A stretch of 64,000 nucleotides of DNA. It comes from Pseudomonas sp. LS1212. Its GTDB lineage: Bacteria; Pseudomonadota; Gammaproteobacteria; Pseudomonadales; Pseudomonadaceae. Under the pieces are notes generated by a model. The model made no database searches. It was given only the letters and a program-made list of their open reading frames with translations, and was not told the origin of the DNA. The stretch spans positions 3,177,001 to 3,241,000 of the forward strand of contig NZ_CP102951.1 of NCBI RefSeq assembly GCF_024741815.1, read 5' to 3'. The position numbers and the translations under genes are program-made. Shown piece by piece: positions 51,312 to 61,373 of this stretch (its first letter is position 1; each line of letters begins with the position of its first letter).

Positions 51312-51475
51312 GGGTCAATCCTCTTATTGTGCCGGTCAATTCCGGTAGAGGCATTAATACACGGGGGCTGCGGCTGTCGAATGCTACTTTCGAAGGAAGT
51401 TGCGCGGTGCCTTGGTAGGGGGTGGTGCAGACCGTAGCGCTGCCGCGCCAGCGCTACGGTCATACGCGTCAGGCC

Positions 51476-52996
<1,521 letters not shown>

Positions 52997-53147
52997 GGTG
53001 GGCCTCTGTCTGGGTCGATGCCTGTCGGGTGGACAGGCGATGGACCGATGGTAGAGAGCCCCGCGCGCCAGACGAATGCGCCGTTGGCAGGAGGGCTCTC
53101 GTCATTTGGTCGTAAGTGACGCAAGGATTACCGGCAGGTCACCGGCC

Positions 53148-54932
53148 TCAATGCTTGGCCACCAGGTCTTTAGGCAGCTTGAAAGTCCACAGCATGCCAC
53201 CCTGGTTGAAGTCCTTCACCCGCTTGGCCACTTCCCCGCCCCACAGCGGCACCGCACCGCCCCAGCCGGACACCACCGAGACGTATTGCTCGCCATCCAT
53301 TTCCCAGGTGACCGGTGAGCCCAATACGCCGGAGCCGGTCTGGAACTCCCAGACTTTCTCCCCGGTCCTGGCGTTGAAGGCCTGCAGGAAGCCTTCAGGC
53401 GTGCCGGTGAACACCAGGTTGCCGCGGGTGGTAAGCACCCCACCCCACAGCGGTGCGAAGTTCTTGTGGCGCCAGACTTCCTTGCCGGTTTTCGGATCGA
53501 TCGCACGCAAGACGCCGATATAGTCTTCGTTCAACGGTTTGATGGTGAAGCCGGCGCCCAGGAAGGCCGCGCCTTTCTTGTAGGCAATGCCTTCATTCCA
53601 GATGTCCATGCCCCACTCGTTGGACGGGACATAGAACAGGCCGGTGTCCTGGTTGTAGGCCATGGGCATCCAGTTTTTCGCACCGAGGAAGGCGGGTGCG
53701 ACAAACACCGAACTGCCCTTGGCTTCACTGCCCGGCGCGCCCGGGCGGCTGGCTTCGTCATAGATCGGCCGGCCGTTGGCGTCCAGGCCGGTGGCCCAGG
53801 TGATCTTGTCGACGAACGGGAAGCCACGGATGAACTTGCCGTTGGTACGGTCGAGCACATAGAAGAAGCCGTTACGGTCGGCGGTTGCCGCCGCCTTGAT
53901 CTCCTTGCCGCCCTCCTTGTAGTTGAAGGACACCAGTTCGTTGACACCGTCATAATCCCAGCCATCGTGGGGCGTGCTCTGGAAGTGCCATTTGATCGTG
54001 CCGTCGTCCGGGTTCAGGGCCAGGCGCGAAGACGAGTAGAGGTTGTCGCCGGGACGCAGGTGCGAGTTCCACGGTGCCGGGTTGCCGGTGCCGAACAGCA
54101 GCAGGTTGGTTTCCGGGTCGTAGTAGCCACCCAGCCAGGGCGCCGCGCCGCCGGTTTTCCAGAGATCGCCCGGCCAGGTCTTGCCGGCTTCGCCACCGGA
54201 AATACCGTTCTCGATCGCCTTGCCGTCCTTGTAGACGTAGCCCATGTGACCTTCCACGGTCGGCCGCGACCAGAGCAGTTCACCATTTTTCGGGTCGTAA
54301 GCCTGGATTTTGCCGACAACGCCGAACTCGCCACCCGCGACGCCGGTAATCAGTTTGCCGTTGACCACCAGCGGCGCGGCGCTGATGGAATAGCCTTCCT
54401 TGTGATCGGCAACCTTCTTGCTCCAGACCACCTTGCCGGTGTCCTTGTTTAGCGCTACCAGCTTGGCATCGAGGGTGCCGAAGTAGACCAGGTCGCCATA
54501 CAGCGCGACGCCGCGGTTGATCACGTCGCAGCACGGGCGAATGTCATCGGGCAGGCGCGCATCGTATTGCCAGAGCTTGCGGCCGGTGCGCGCATCCACG
54601 GCGAACACCCGCGAGTAAGACCCGGTCATGTACATCACGCCGTCCTTGACCAGCGGCTGGGCCTGCTGGCCGCGCTGCTTCTCACCACCGAAGGAAAACG
54701 CCCAGACCGGCCGCAGTTCCTTGACGTTATCAACATTGAGAATATCCAGCGGGCTGTAGCGCTGGCCCTGGACGCCCAGGCCGTTGGTCACGACCTGCTG
54801 CGGGTTCTTCGGGTCCTGGAGGATTTCCTGATCGGTGACGGCGGCCAGCGCCGCGCCGGACAGCAGCATGGCGCTGAACAGCAGGCTCACGGCGAAGGGT
54901 TGGCGACGAATGCGCAATGCGGGGTGGGTCAT
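53148..54932 (-). CDS. pedH: quinoprotein (PQQ) alcohol dehydrogenase, PedH-type
   Basis: This 594-residue periplasmic enzyme has a signal peptide (to about 30), the eight-bladed propeller Trp-docking motifs, the vicinal disulfide Cys134-Cys135 (RPCCDVINRG), metal ligands Glu202 and Asn284 and the catalytic Asp326. Two residues later is Asp328 (HDGWDYDGVNEL). This extra Asp is the mark of lanthanide-dependent enzymes such as PedH and XoxF. Calcium-type ExaA/PedE have Ser or Ala there. It oxidises ethanol, 2-phenylethanol and similar alcohols and passes electrons to cytochrome c. No calcium-type partner gene is in this window. Confidence 0.85.
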   Translation of the reverse strand: MTHPALRIRRQPFAVSLLFSAMLLSGAALAAVTDQEILQDPKNPQQVVTNGLGVQGQRYSPLDILNVDNVKELRPVWAFSFGGEKQRGQQAQPLVKDGVMYMTGSYSRVFAVDARTGRKLWQYDARLPDDIRPCCDVINRGVALYGDLVYFGTLDAKLVALNKDTGKVVWSKKVADHKEGYSISAAPLVVNGKLITGVAGGEFGVVGKIQAYDPKNGELLWSRPTVEGHMGYVYKDGKAIENGISGGEAGKTWPGDLWKTGGAAPWLGGYYDPETNLLLFGTGNPAPWNSHLRPGDNLYSSSRLALNPDDGTIKWHFQSTPHDGWDYDGVNELVSFNYKEGGKEIKAAATADRNGFFYVLDRTNGKFIRGFPFVDKITWATGLDANGRPIYDEASRPGAPGSEAKGSSVFVAPAFLGAKNWMPMAYNQDTGLFYVPSNEWGMDIWNEGIAYKKGAAFLGAGFTIKPLNEDYIGVLRAIDPKTGKEVWRHKNFAPLWGGVLTTRGNLVFTGTPEGFLQAFNARTGEKVWEFQTGSGVLGSPVTWEMDGEQYVSVVSGWGGAVPLWGGEVAKRVKDFNQGGMLWTFKLPKDLVAKH

Positions 54933-55077
54933 GGCGGCTACCTCTGCGTTTTTTGTTGTGTCCGGGAAATTTTCCCGGTCTGACGCAGATTCTTGGTCGC
55001 GGGCCCTCTGGCAACAATTGGCCGCAGTGGGGAGATTGCTAGTTCCTTAGTACAAGGTCGATTTTTTTTGGTTGACT

Positions 55078-55192
55078 GTGAGTGCCCTATCGCTGGCAAG
55101 CCAGCTCCCACAAGGTTTTGTGCCAGGCCAATTATCTAATGTGCACTGGTAATCCTTTGTGGGAGCTGGCTTGCCAGCGATAGGGCACTCAC
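55078..55192. repeat. REP-type 36-bp perfect inverted repeat
   Basis: Arms 55078-55113 and 55157-55192 are exact reverse complements around a 43-base loop. The arm includes CTGGCAAGCCAGCTCCCACA, a well-known Pseudomonas REP. The pair forms a strong hairpin in the 306-base gap between the quinoprotein gene and the upstream gene, and may limit read-through. Nothing else is seen in that gap. Confidence 0.88.
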
Positions 55193-55238
55193 AAACGACA
55201 AACAATCAATTGCCATCCACCCGTTTCACCGCTCGCCC

Positions 55239-56111
55239 CTATTGGTACATCGGCGGGACTTCATAGCGCAGGCCATAGGCTGCGTAGATTCCTGCCAGCG
55301 TGCCGTCGCGTATCAGCCCTTCCAGTGCCTCTTCCAGGGCATAGGCCAACTGACGGTTGCTTTCGTGCACCGCCATGCCGATCTCCCAGCGTTGCCTGCC
55401 CATGTTCGGGTACGCGTTTTCTGCCAGTGCCCACTCGGGATCGCCGGCTTCGTGCAATTGCCAGTCGATCTCGCCGCGCATGGCCATCACCGCATCCACT
55501 TCGCCCGCTTTCATCCCGGCAAATGCCTGCTGCACGTTGGGGTAATGACGGGTTTTGCCACTGAGCATGCCGTTGAACACCGACGTCAGGTAAAACGACG
55601 GCACACTGTCCACTTCGACGCCGATCGGGTGCTGCTGGAACACCGCGACACTGGCGACCGACTCCAGGCGACGGCGGTCATGGGCAACCTGCCAGCATTC
55701 GAGCTGGTACGGGCCGAACATCACCACCCGTTCGTTTTGCAACTCGCCCAACTCGTTGCGCCGCTGCGCGTAGGCCTGGTCGTAGGGCACGCGCAGCATC
55801 AGGTCGGCCAATTGCTGGTTACGCAGCGGGTTGCTTCGCCAGATGTAATCGCGCAGGTCGTCGTCGAGCTTCTCCCCCGGCGGCGCCCAGATCAGTTCCA
55901 GGCGCACACCGAGGGCCTTGGCCAGGGCGCGGGCGAGCTCGACATCGACGCCCTTTTGCTGGCCATCGACTTCGAAGCTGTAAGGGGCGAAGTCTTTGTA
56001 GACGGCCACTTTCAGTTCGCCCGCGGCGATCATCTCATCGTAATTGCGCACCTCTGCGTGCACCTGACAGCACAGCAGCAAGCCGGTGAACAGCGCAATG
56101 AGCAGGCGCAT
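55239..56111 (-). CDS. periplasmic solute-binding-like protein of the alcohol cluster (PedG-like)
   Basis: This 290-residue family 3 solute-binding protein starts at the ATG at 56109-56111. It has a signal peptide (LLIALFTGLLLCCQVHA) and the family start AAGELKVAVYKDFAPYSFEV then GVDVELARALAKALGV. It lies five bases after the cytochrome gene, in the place of pedG in P. putida. Such proteins next to quinoprotein dehydrogenases are thought to help in substrate sensing or PQQ/metal handling. The ligand is unknown. Confidence 0.8.
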   Translation of the reverse strand: MRLLIALFTGLLLCCQVHAEVRNYDEMIAAGELKVAVYKDFAPYSFEVDGQQKGVDVELARALAKALGVRLELIWAPPGEKLDDDLRDYIWRSNPLRNQQLADLMLRVPYDQAYAQRRNELGELQNERVVMFGPYQLECWQVAHDRRRLESVASVAVFQQHPIGVEVDSVPSFYLTSVFNGMLSGKTRHYPNVQQAFAGMKAGEVDAVMAMRGEIDWQLHEAGDPEWALAENAYPNMGRQRWEIGMAVHESNRQLAYALEEALEGLIRDGTLAGIYAAYGLRYEVPPMYQ

Positions 56112-56116
56112 GGCGG

Positions 56117-56578
56117 TCACTCCTCGACATGCACGCTGTCCAGATAGGTGCGCACCGCCCAGAGGGCTTCCTGGCTCAAATAGTCGGCCATTTTCGGCAT
56201 GTACACCCGACCGTCGCGCACCGCGCCATTGCGCACCCGTTCGACAAACCACTCGTCTCCGGCCTCGCCGGCATCGAGCATGCGCAGATCCGGGGCGATG
56301 CCGCCGGATTTGGCTTCCAGCCCATGGCAGGCCGCGCAGTTCTGGTTGTACGCCGAGGCGCCGATTTCTACCGCCTTGTCGTGCTCGGGCGAGGTGCGAT
56401 AAGGGTTCACGGCGGCCCAGCCATCGCCGTCGACAGTCACGCCGGCATCCTTGATCGGGGTCAGGCCCTGGGTTGTCACAGCCTGGGGAACCACGTTGCC
56501 GTGGGCCCATACCGAACCGCAGCCGATCAAACCGGCCAACAGCCCCATGGTGAGTACGACGTTGCGTTTTGTTGTCAT
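56117..56578 (-). CDS. pedF: cytochrome c550, electron acceptor of the quinoprotein
   Basis: This 153-residue secreted cytochrome has a signal peptide (VVLTMGLLAGLIGCGSVWA), one heme site CAACH and the axial Met region RVYMPKMADYL. It matches ExaB/PedF, which takes electrons from PQQ alcohol dehydrogenases and passes them to an oxidase. It is the first gene of the leftward run (cytochrome, binding protein, quinoprotein), divergent from the ABC set to the right. Confidence 0.9.
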   Translation of the reverse strand: MTTKRNVVLTMGLLAGLIGCGSVWAHGNVVPQAVTTQGLTPIKDAGVTVDGDGWAAVNPYRTSPEHDKAVEIGASAYNQNCAACHGLEAKSGGIAPDLRMLDAGEAGDEWFVERVRNGAVRDGRVYMPKMADYLSQEALWAVRTYLDSVHVEE

Positions 56579-56772
56579 TGTTCTGCCCTCGAGATTGCAC
56601 GCAAGACCTCACTACAGAGGCTACGTCGCCATCTTAAGAAGCGCCCTGCAGGCACCCAATGCTGCTTTGGTGGCCGCCGGTTACTCCCTTGGTACTGGCC
56701 CACCGGTACTTTCTGCATATTTCCCCGGGCCCCGTCGCTTCCTATGCTGGCGCTACTGCAGTGGAGGGACTT
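56579..56772. promoter_or_regulatory. divergent promoter region between cytochrome and ABC genes
   Basis: This 194-base gap separates two divergent runs of the alcohol oxidation regulon. It must hold both promoters, and likely sites for the ErbR/PedR1-type regulator encoded at 60700-61365. I cannot point to a defined operator. Confidence 0.5.
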
Positions 56773-57972
56773 ATGCGCCAGCTTTTCGGTTACGCCCTGT
56801 TCTACCTGCTGGCCATTGCCAGCGCTGCGTTGCTGGCCACCCAGAGCCAGGCGGCGGAGCCGGCGTTGCAGGTGCGCATCGGTTATCTGGCCTATCGTCC
56901 CGATCCAGGGCCGCTGTTGTCCAATGTCATCCCCGAGCCAGTCGACGCCGGGTTGCGCGGTGCCGAACTGGCGATTGCCGACAGCAACAGTACCGGGCGC
57001 TTTCTCAACCACGGCTACAGCCTGCAAAGCGCCGGCGCCCAGAGCCCCCAAGCCTTGCTCGAAGCCGCCAAGGCTCAGCATGACCAGGGCGTGCGCCTGT
57101 TCGTGGTGAACGCGCCGGGCGAGAGCTTGCGCCAGCTCAGCGCCGCCCTGCCCGACAGCCTGTTGTTCAATGCCGGCAGTGCCGATGACACCCTGCGCAG
57201 CAGCGATTGCCTGGCCAATGTGCTGCACACGCTGCCGAGCCGGGCGATGCTCGCCGATGCCCTGGCGCAGTTTCTGGCCGTACGCAAATGGCAGCGCTGG
57301 CTGCTGATCGTCGGCCAGACTGCCGATGACCAGGCCTACGCGGCCGCCCTGCACCGCGCGGCGAAACGCTTCGGCCTGAAGATCGTCGCGGAAAAACCCT
57401 GGACGTTCGACAACGACCAGCGCCGCAGCGCCCAGGCCGACATGCCGCTGTTCACCCAGACCGCCGAATACGACGTGGTGCTGGTGGCCGACGAACGCGG
57501 TGATTTCGGTGAGTACGTGCCCTACCAGACCTGGTACCCGCGCCCAGTCGCCGGTACCCAGGGCCTTACCCCGGTGGGTTGGCACAAGACCGTGGAAACC
57601 TATGGCGCGGCGCAGTTGCAAAAACGCTTCGAAAGCCTGGCCGGGCGCTGGATGAGCGACCGCGATTTCGCCGCCTGGATCGCCGTGCGCAGTATCGCCA
57701 GCGCCGTCGGCAAACTGCGCCAGAGCGCGCCACAGGCGATCCGCCGGCTGGCACTGAGCGATCAATTGCCGCTGGATGGCTTCAAGGGCCGCAAGCTCAG
57801 CTATCGCCCCTGGAACGGCCAACTGCGCCAGCCGATTGCGCTCGTGCAACCGCGTGCGCTGGTCAGCACCTCGCCCCAGGATGGCTTTCTGCACCCTTCC
57901 AACGAAATGGACAGCCTTGGCTTCGACAAACCGGAAGTCACCTGCCGATTCCCTGACACACTGGAACAATAA
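56773..57972 (+). CDS. ABC substrate-binding protein, PQQ alcohol dehydrogenase system
   Basis: This 399-residue periplasmic protein starts at the ATG at 56773, with GGAGGG four bases upstream; longer upstream frames lack this site. It has a signal peptide (ALFYLLAIASAALLATQSQA) and a leucine-binding-protein-like fold (IGYLAYRPDPGPLLSNVIPE, LFVVNAPGES, RSIASAVGKLRQ). This is the binding protein regularly found with PQQ-ADH clusters. With the next three genes it forms a transport or sensing unit of unknown cargo. Confidence 0.8.
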   Translation: MRQLFGYALFYLLAIASAALLATQSQAAEPALQVRIGYLAYRPDPGPLLSNVIPEPVDAGLRGAELAIADSNSTGRFLNHGYSLQSAGAQSPQALLEAAKAQHDQGVRLFVVNAPGESLRQLSAALPDSLLFNAGSADDTLRSSDCLANVLHTLPSRAMLADALAQFLAVRKWQRWLLIVGQTADDQAYAAALHRAAKRFGLKIVAEKPWTFDNDQRRSAQADMPLFTQTAEYDVVLVADERGDFGEYVPYQTWYPRPVAGTQGLTPVGWHKTVETYGAAQLQKRFESLAGRWMSDRDFAAWIAVRSIASAVGKLRQSAPQAIRRLALSDQLPLDGFKGRKLSYRPWNGQLRQPIALVQPRALVSTSPQDGFLHPSNEMDSLGFDKPEVTCRFPDTLEQ

Positions 57973-57982
57973 GGAACCTGCC

Positions 57983-58942
57983 ATGCGCCGCACCCTGTTT
58001 GCATCCGCATTACTGCTCGCCGCCGGGCCCGTATTGGCCAGCACCGCCTGGGTCTCCAACGAAAAGGACAACAGCCTGAGCCTGATCGACCTGCAGACCC
58101 TGGAAGTCACCGACACCTTGCCGGTAGGCCAGCGCCCTCGCGGGCTGCTGCTGTCCCATGACAATACGCTGCTGTACATCTGCGCCAGCGATTCGGACCG
58201 GGTCCAGGTAATGGACATCGCCACCCGTAAAATCATCAAGGAACTGCCCTCGGGCAAAGACCCCGAACAATTCGCCCTGCACCCCAACAATCGCTGGCTG
58301 TATGTGTCCAACGAAGACGATGCGCTGGTCACGGTGATCGACACCGAAACCTCCGAAGTGCTGGGCCAGATCAACGTCGGTGTCGAACCCGAAGGCATGG
58401 CGGTCAGCCCCGACGGCAAGTGGGCGGTCAATACCAGCGAAACCACCAACATGCTGCACTGGATCGACACCCGCACCCAGACCCTGGTCGACAATACCCT
58501 GGTGGATCAGCGCCCCCGCTTCGTCGAGTTCAACCGCGACAGTACACAACTCTGGGCCTCGGCCGAGATCGGCGGGACGGTGACGATCCTCGACGTGGCG
58601 ACCCGCACGGTCCTGAAGACGCTGAACTTCCAGATCAAGGGCGTCCACCCCGACAAGGTGCAGCCGGTCGGCGTCAAGCTCAGTGCCGACGGCAAATACG
58701 CCTTCGTCGCGCTGGGCCCGGCCAACCATGTCGCGGTGATCGATGCCAAGACCTTCGAGGTGCTGGACTACCTGCTGGTCGGGCGCCGGGTCTGGCAGAT
58801 GGCATTCACCCCTGACCAACGCCAACTGCTGGCCACCAATGGCGTCAGTGGCGATGTTTCGGTGATCGATGTGGACAGCCTCAAGGTGCTCAAGTCGGTG
58901 AAAGTCGGCCGCTACCCCTGGGGCGTGGTGGTGACGCCATGA
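57983..58942 (+). CDS. PQQ-associated YVTN beta-propeller protein
   Basis: This 319-residue secreted protein starts at the ATG at 57983 (AAGGA upstream). After a signal peptide it has about seven repeats of the YVTN kind (WVSNEKDNSLSLIDLQTLEV, WLYVSNEDDALVTVIDTETS, YAFVALGPANHVAVIDAKTF). It is the beta-propeller protein typical of PQQ-dependent catabolism clusters. It overlaps the ATPase start by four bases and so is part of the ABC operon. Confidence 0.85.
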   Translation: MRRTLFASALLLAAGPVLASTAWVSNEKDNSLSLIDLQTLEVTDTLPVGQRPRGLLLSHDNTLLYICASDSDRVQVMDIATRKIIKELPSGKDPEQFALHPNNRWLYVSNEDDALVTVIDTETSEVLGQINVGVEPEGMAVSPDGKWAVNTSETTNMLHWIDTRTQTLVDNTLVDQRPRFVEFNRDSTQLWASAEIGGTVTILDVATRTVLKTLNFQIKGVHPDKVQPVGVKLSADGKYAFVALGPANHVAVIDAKTFEVLDYLLVGRRVWQMAFTPDQRQLLATNGVSGDVSVIDVDSLKVLKSVKVGRYPWGVVVTP

Positions 58943-59682
58943 ATGCCCTGGAGGTCAATGCACTGAGCTTTGCCTATGGCCCGCGCGAGGCGTTGCGCCA
59001 GGTGACGTTCAGCCTTGCGCCGGGACGTTTCGCCGCGCTGCTGGGGCCCAACGGTGCCGGAAAATCGACGTTGATTGCCCTGCTGACGCGTCTCTATGAC
59101 CTGCAGAACGGTGACATCAGGGTCGGCGGCCATTCGCTGCGCAGTGACCCGCGCCCGGCCTTGCGGCAACTGGGCGTGGTGTTTCAGCAAAGTACACTGG
59201 ACCTGGACTTGAGCATCGAGCAGAACCTGCGCTATCACGCCGCCTTGCACGGGCTTGGCCGGCGCCAGGCCAATGCCCGGGTCGAGCAGGAGCTGGCGCG
59301 CCAGGCGCTGACCGAACGTCGCGGCGAACGGGTCCGCGAACTCAATGGTGGCCATCGGCGGCGCGTGGAAATTGCCCGCGCGTTGCTGCATGAACCCCGC
59401 CTGCTGCTGTTGGACGAAGCCAGCGTCGGCCTCGACCCGGCCAGCCGCCTGGGGCTCAACCAGCATATTCGCCGCCTGTGCCAGGACCACGGCATCAGCG
59501 TGCTCTGGACTACCCACCTGCTCGATGAAGTGCAAGGTTGCGATGACCTGCTGATCCTTCATCAGGGGCGGTTGGTCGCCAGTGGGGCGGCCGCTGCGCT
59601 AAGCCTGGAACACGGCGGCGACCTGACCTCGGTGTTCCAGCGCCTGACCACCTACCCGACCGCGGGAGCAATCGATCGATGA
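58939..59682 (+). CDS. ABC ATPase, PQQ alcohol dehydrogenase system
   Basis: This 247-residue ATPase has Walker A GPNGAGKST, Q-loop VVFQQSTLD, Walker B LLLLDEASVGLD and the H-loop LWTTHLLDE. The usual LSGGQ signature is replaced by LNGGHRRRVEIARALL, a variant found in this ABC subfamily. It overlaps both neighbours by four bases. The family resembles ABC-2 exporters. Confidence 0.87.
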   Translation: MNALEVNALSFAYGPREALRQVTFSLAPGRFAALLGPNGAGKSTLIALLTRLYDLQNGDIRVGGHSLRSDPRPALRQLGVVFQQSTLDLDLSIEQNLRYHAALHGLGRRQANARVEQELARQALTERRGERVRELNGGHRRRVEIARALLHEPRLLLLDEASVGLDPASRLGLNQHIRRLCQDHGISVLWTTHLLDEVQGCDDLLILHQGRLVASGAAAALSLEHGGDLTSVFQRLTTYPTAGAIDR

Positions 59683-60470
59683 ACGCCTATTGGCAGTGTT
59701 TGCGCGGCATTGTCCTGCGCGAATGGTTGCGCTTCATTTTGCAACGCACGCGTTTTCTCAGCGCCCTGGTGCGTCCGCTGCTGTGGCTGCTGGTGTTTGC
59801 CGCAGGCTTTCGTGCAGCGCTCGGCATCGCGATCATCGAGCCGTACGACACCTATATTCCGTACGAGGTCTACATCATCCCCGGCCTTGCCTGCATGATC
59901 CTGCTGTTCAATGGCATGCAAGGGTCGCTGTCGATGGTCTATGACCGGGAAATGGGCAGCATGCGGGTGTTGCTGACCAGCCCCCTGCCCCGGGCCTTCC
60001 TGCTCGGCAGCAAGCTGCTGGCGACCTCGTTGATTTCCCTGCTGCAGGTCTATGCCTTCCTCGCTGTCGCCTGGCTGTACGGCGTACAGCCACCGGCCTT
60101 CGGCCTGCTCGTCGCGTTGCCGGCGCTGCTGCTGGTGGCCCTGATGCTCAGCGCCCTGGGCCTGTTACTGTCCAATGCGATTCGCCAACTGGAGAATTTC
60201 GCCGGGGTAATGAATTTCGTGATCTTCCCGCTGTTTTTTCTGTCGTCGGCACTGTACCCCCTGTGGAAAATGCGCGAGGCCAGCGAGTGGCTGTATTGGT
60301 TGTGCGCCCTGAGCCCGTTCACCCATGCCGTCGAGTTGGTGCGCTTTGCCCTGTATGAGCGCTTCAACCCCATGGCGCTGGCAGTGTGCCTGGGCTTGAC
60401 GCTGGTGTTTGCGCTATTGGCGGTACTGACGTTCAATCCGCAACATGCGGCGGGCCGGCGATCTCTGTAG
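59679..60470 (+). CDS. ABC-2 type permease, alcohol cluster (PedC-like)
   Basis: This 263-residue protein has six membrane helices (RTRFLSALVRPLLWLLVFAA, the later LVALMLSALGLLLSNAIRQL). The ABC-2 motif LSSALYPLWKM is visible. It pairs with the ATPase before it and is the permease of the PQQ-linked ABC set. A hairpin follows the gene. Confidence 0.87.
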   Translation: MNAYWQCLRGIVLREWLRFILQRTRFLSALVRPLLWLLVFAAGFRAALGIAIIEPYDTYIPYEVYIIPGLACMILLFNGMQGSLSMVYDREMGSMRVLLTSPLPRAFLLGSKLLATSLISLLQVYAFLAVAWLYGVQPPAFGLLVALPALLLVALMLSALGLLLSNAIRQLENFAGVMNFVIFPLFFLSSALYPLWKMREASEWLYWLCALSPFTHAVELVRFALYERFNPMALAVCLGLTLVFALLAVLTFNPQHAAGRRSL

Positions 60471-60480
60471 GCGATTCGGC

Positions 60481-60512
60481 GGCCTCATCGCTGGCAGGCC
60501 AGCGATGGGGCC
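60481..60512. repeat. REP-like hairpin after the permease gene
   Basis: GGCC-CATCGCTGGC and GGCCAGCGATG-GGCC form a strong palindrome right after the permease. There is no T-run, so it is probably a REP element rather than a simple terminator. Confidence 0.6.
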
Positions 60513-60699
60513 ATCACAGCCCCCCACCTCTCGAAATCTACTACTTTCGTACTGGTTTCCCTGTCTATCGTCGCATTCACAAAGCACCGGCACTGGCATC
60601 TAATGCCCTATGGAAAGAAGGATCAACCCTATGCCGCGTGCCCCGTGCTGGCTTGCGTGCGCTAGCCACACCATAATTAAAACAACGAGGTGAAAGGCC

Positions 60700-61365
60700 A
60701 TGTACAAAATTCTGATTGCCGACGATCACCCACTGTTTCGCGAAGCCATTCATAACGTCATCAGCGATGGCTTTCCCGGCAGTGAGGTCATGGAAACCGC
60801 CGACCTGGACAGCGCGCTGGAGCTCACACAGCAGCACGACGACCTGGACCTGATTCTGCTGGACCTGAACATGCCCGGCATGCACGGCCTCAATGGCCTG
60901 ATCAACCTGCGCAACGAGGCGCCGACCATTCCGGTGGTGATCGTCTCCGCCGAACAGGACAAGCAGATCGTGCTGCAAGCCATCACCTACGGCGCGGTCG
61001 GTTTCATCACCAAATCGTCACCGCGCTCGCAGATGACCGACGCCATCGAGCAGATCCTCAACGGCAATGTCTACCTGCCCTCGGACATCATCCGCACGCA
61101 AAAGGCCGGCAGCGGGCGGCGCATGCATGAAGCGCCGAGCTTCCCGCCGGAGCTGTTGCAGGCCCTGACCCGCAAGCAACTGCTGGTGCTCGAACGCATG
61201 ACCAAGGGCGAATCGAACAAGCAGATCGCCTACGCCCTGGAAATCGCCGAAACCACGGTCAAGGCGCATGTGTCGGCGATCCTGCGCAAACTCAATGTGC
61301 ATAATCGCGTGCAGGCGATTCTCAGCGCCGGGGATATCGATTTCGCCGCGTACCTGCGTCGTTGA
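60700..61365 (+). CDS. LuxR-type response regulator (ErbR/AgmR/PedR1-like)
   Basis: This 221-residue protein has a receiver domain (ILIADDHPLFREAI, phospho-acceptor Asp55 in LILLDLNMPG, Lys in GFITKSSPRS) and a C-terminal NarL/LuxR helix-turn-helix (LTRKQLLVLERMTKGESNKQ, ETTVKAHVSAILRKLNVHNR). The start at 60700 has GAGGTGAAAGG before it. Its place in the cluster makes it the activator of the alcohol oxidation genes, like AgmR/ErbR. It is convergent with the kinase gene next to it. Confidence 0.88.
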   Translation: MYKILIADDHPLFREAIHNVISDGFPGSEVMETADLDSALELTQQHDDLDLILLDLNMPGMHGLNGLINLRNEAPTIPVVIVSAEQDKQIVLQAITYGAVGFITKSSPRSQMTDAIEQILNGNVYLPSDIIRTQKAGSGRRMHEAPSFPPELLQALTRKQLLVLERMTKGESNKQIAYALEIAETTVKAHVSAILRKLNVHNRVQAILSAGDIDFAAYLRR

Positions 61366-61373
61366 ACCGGGCC

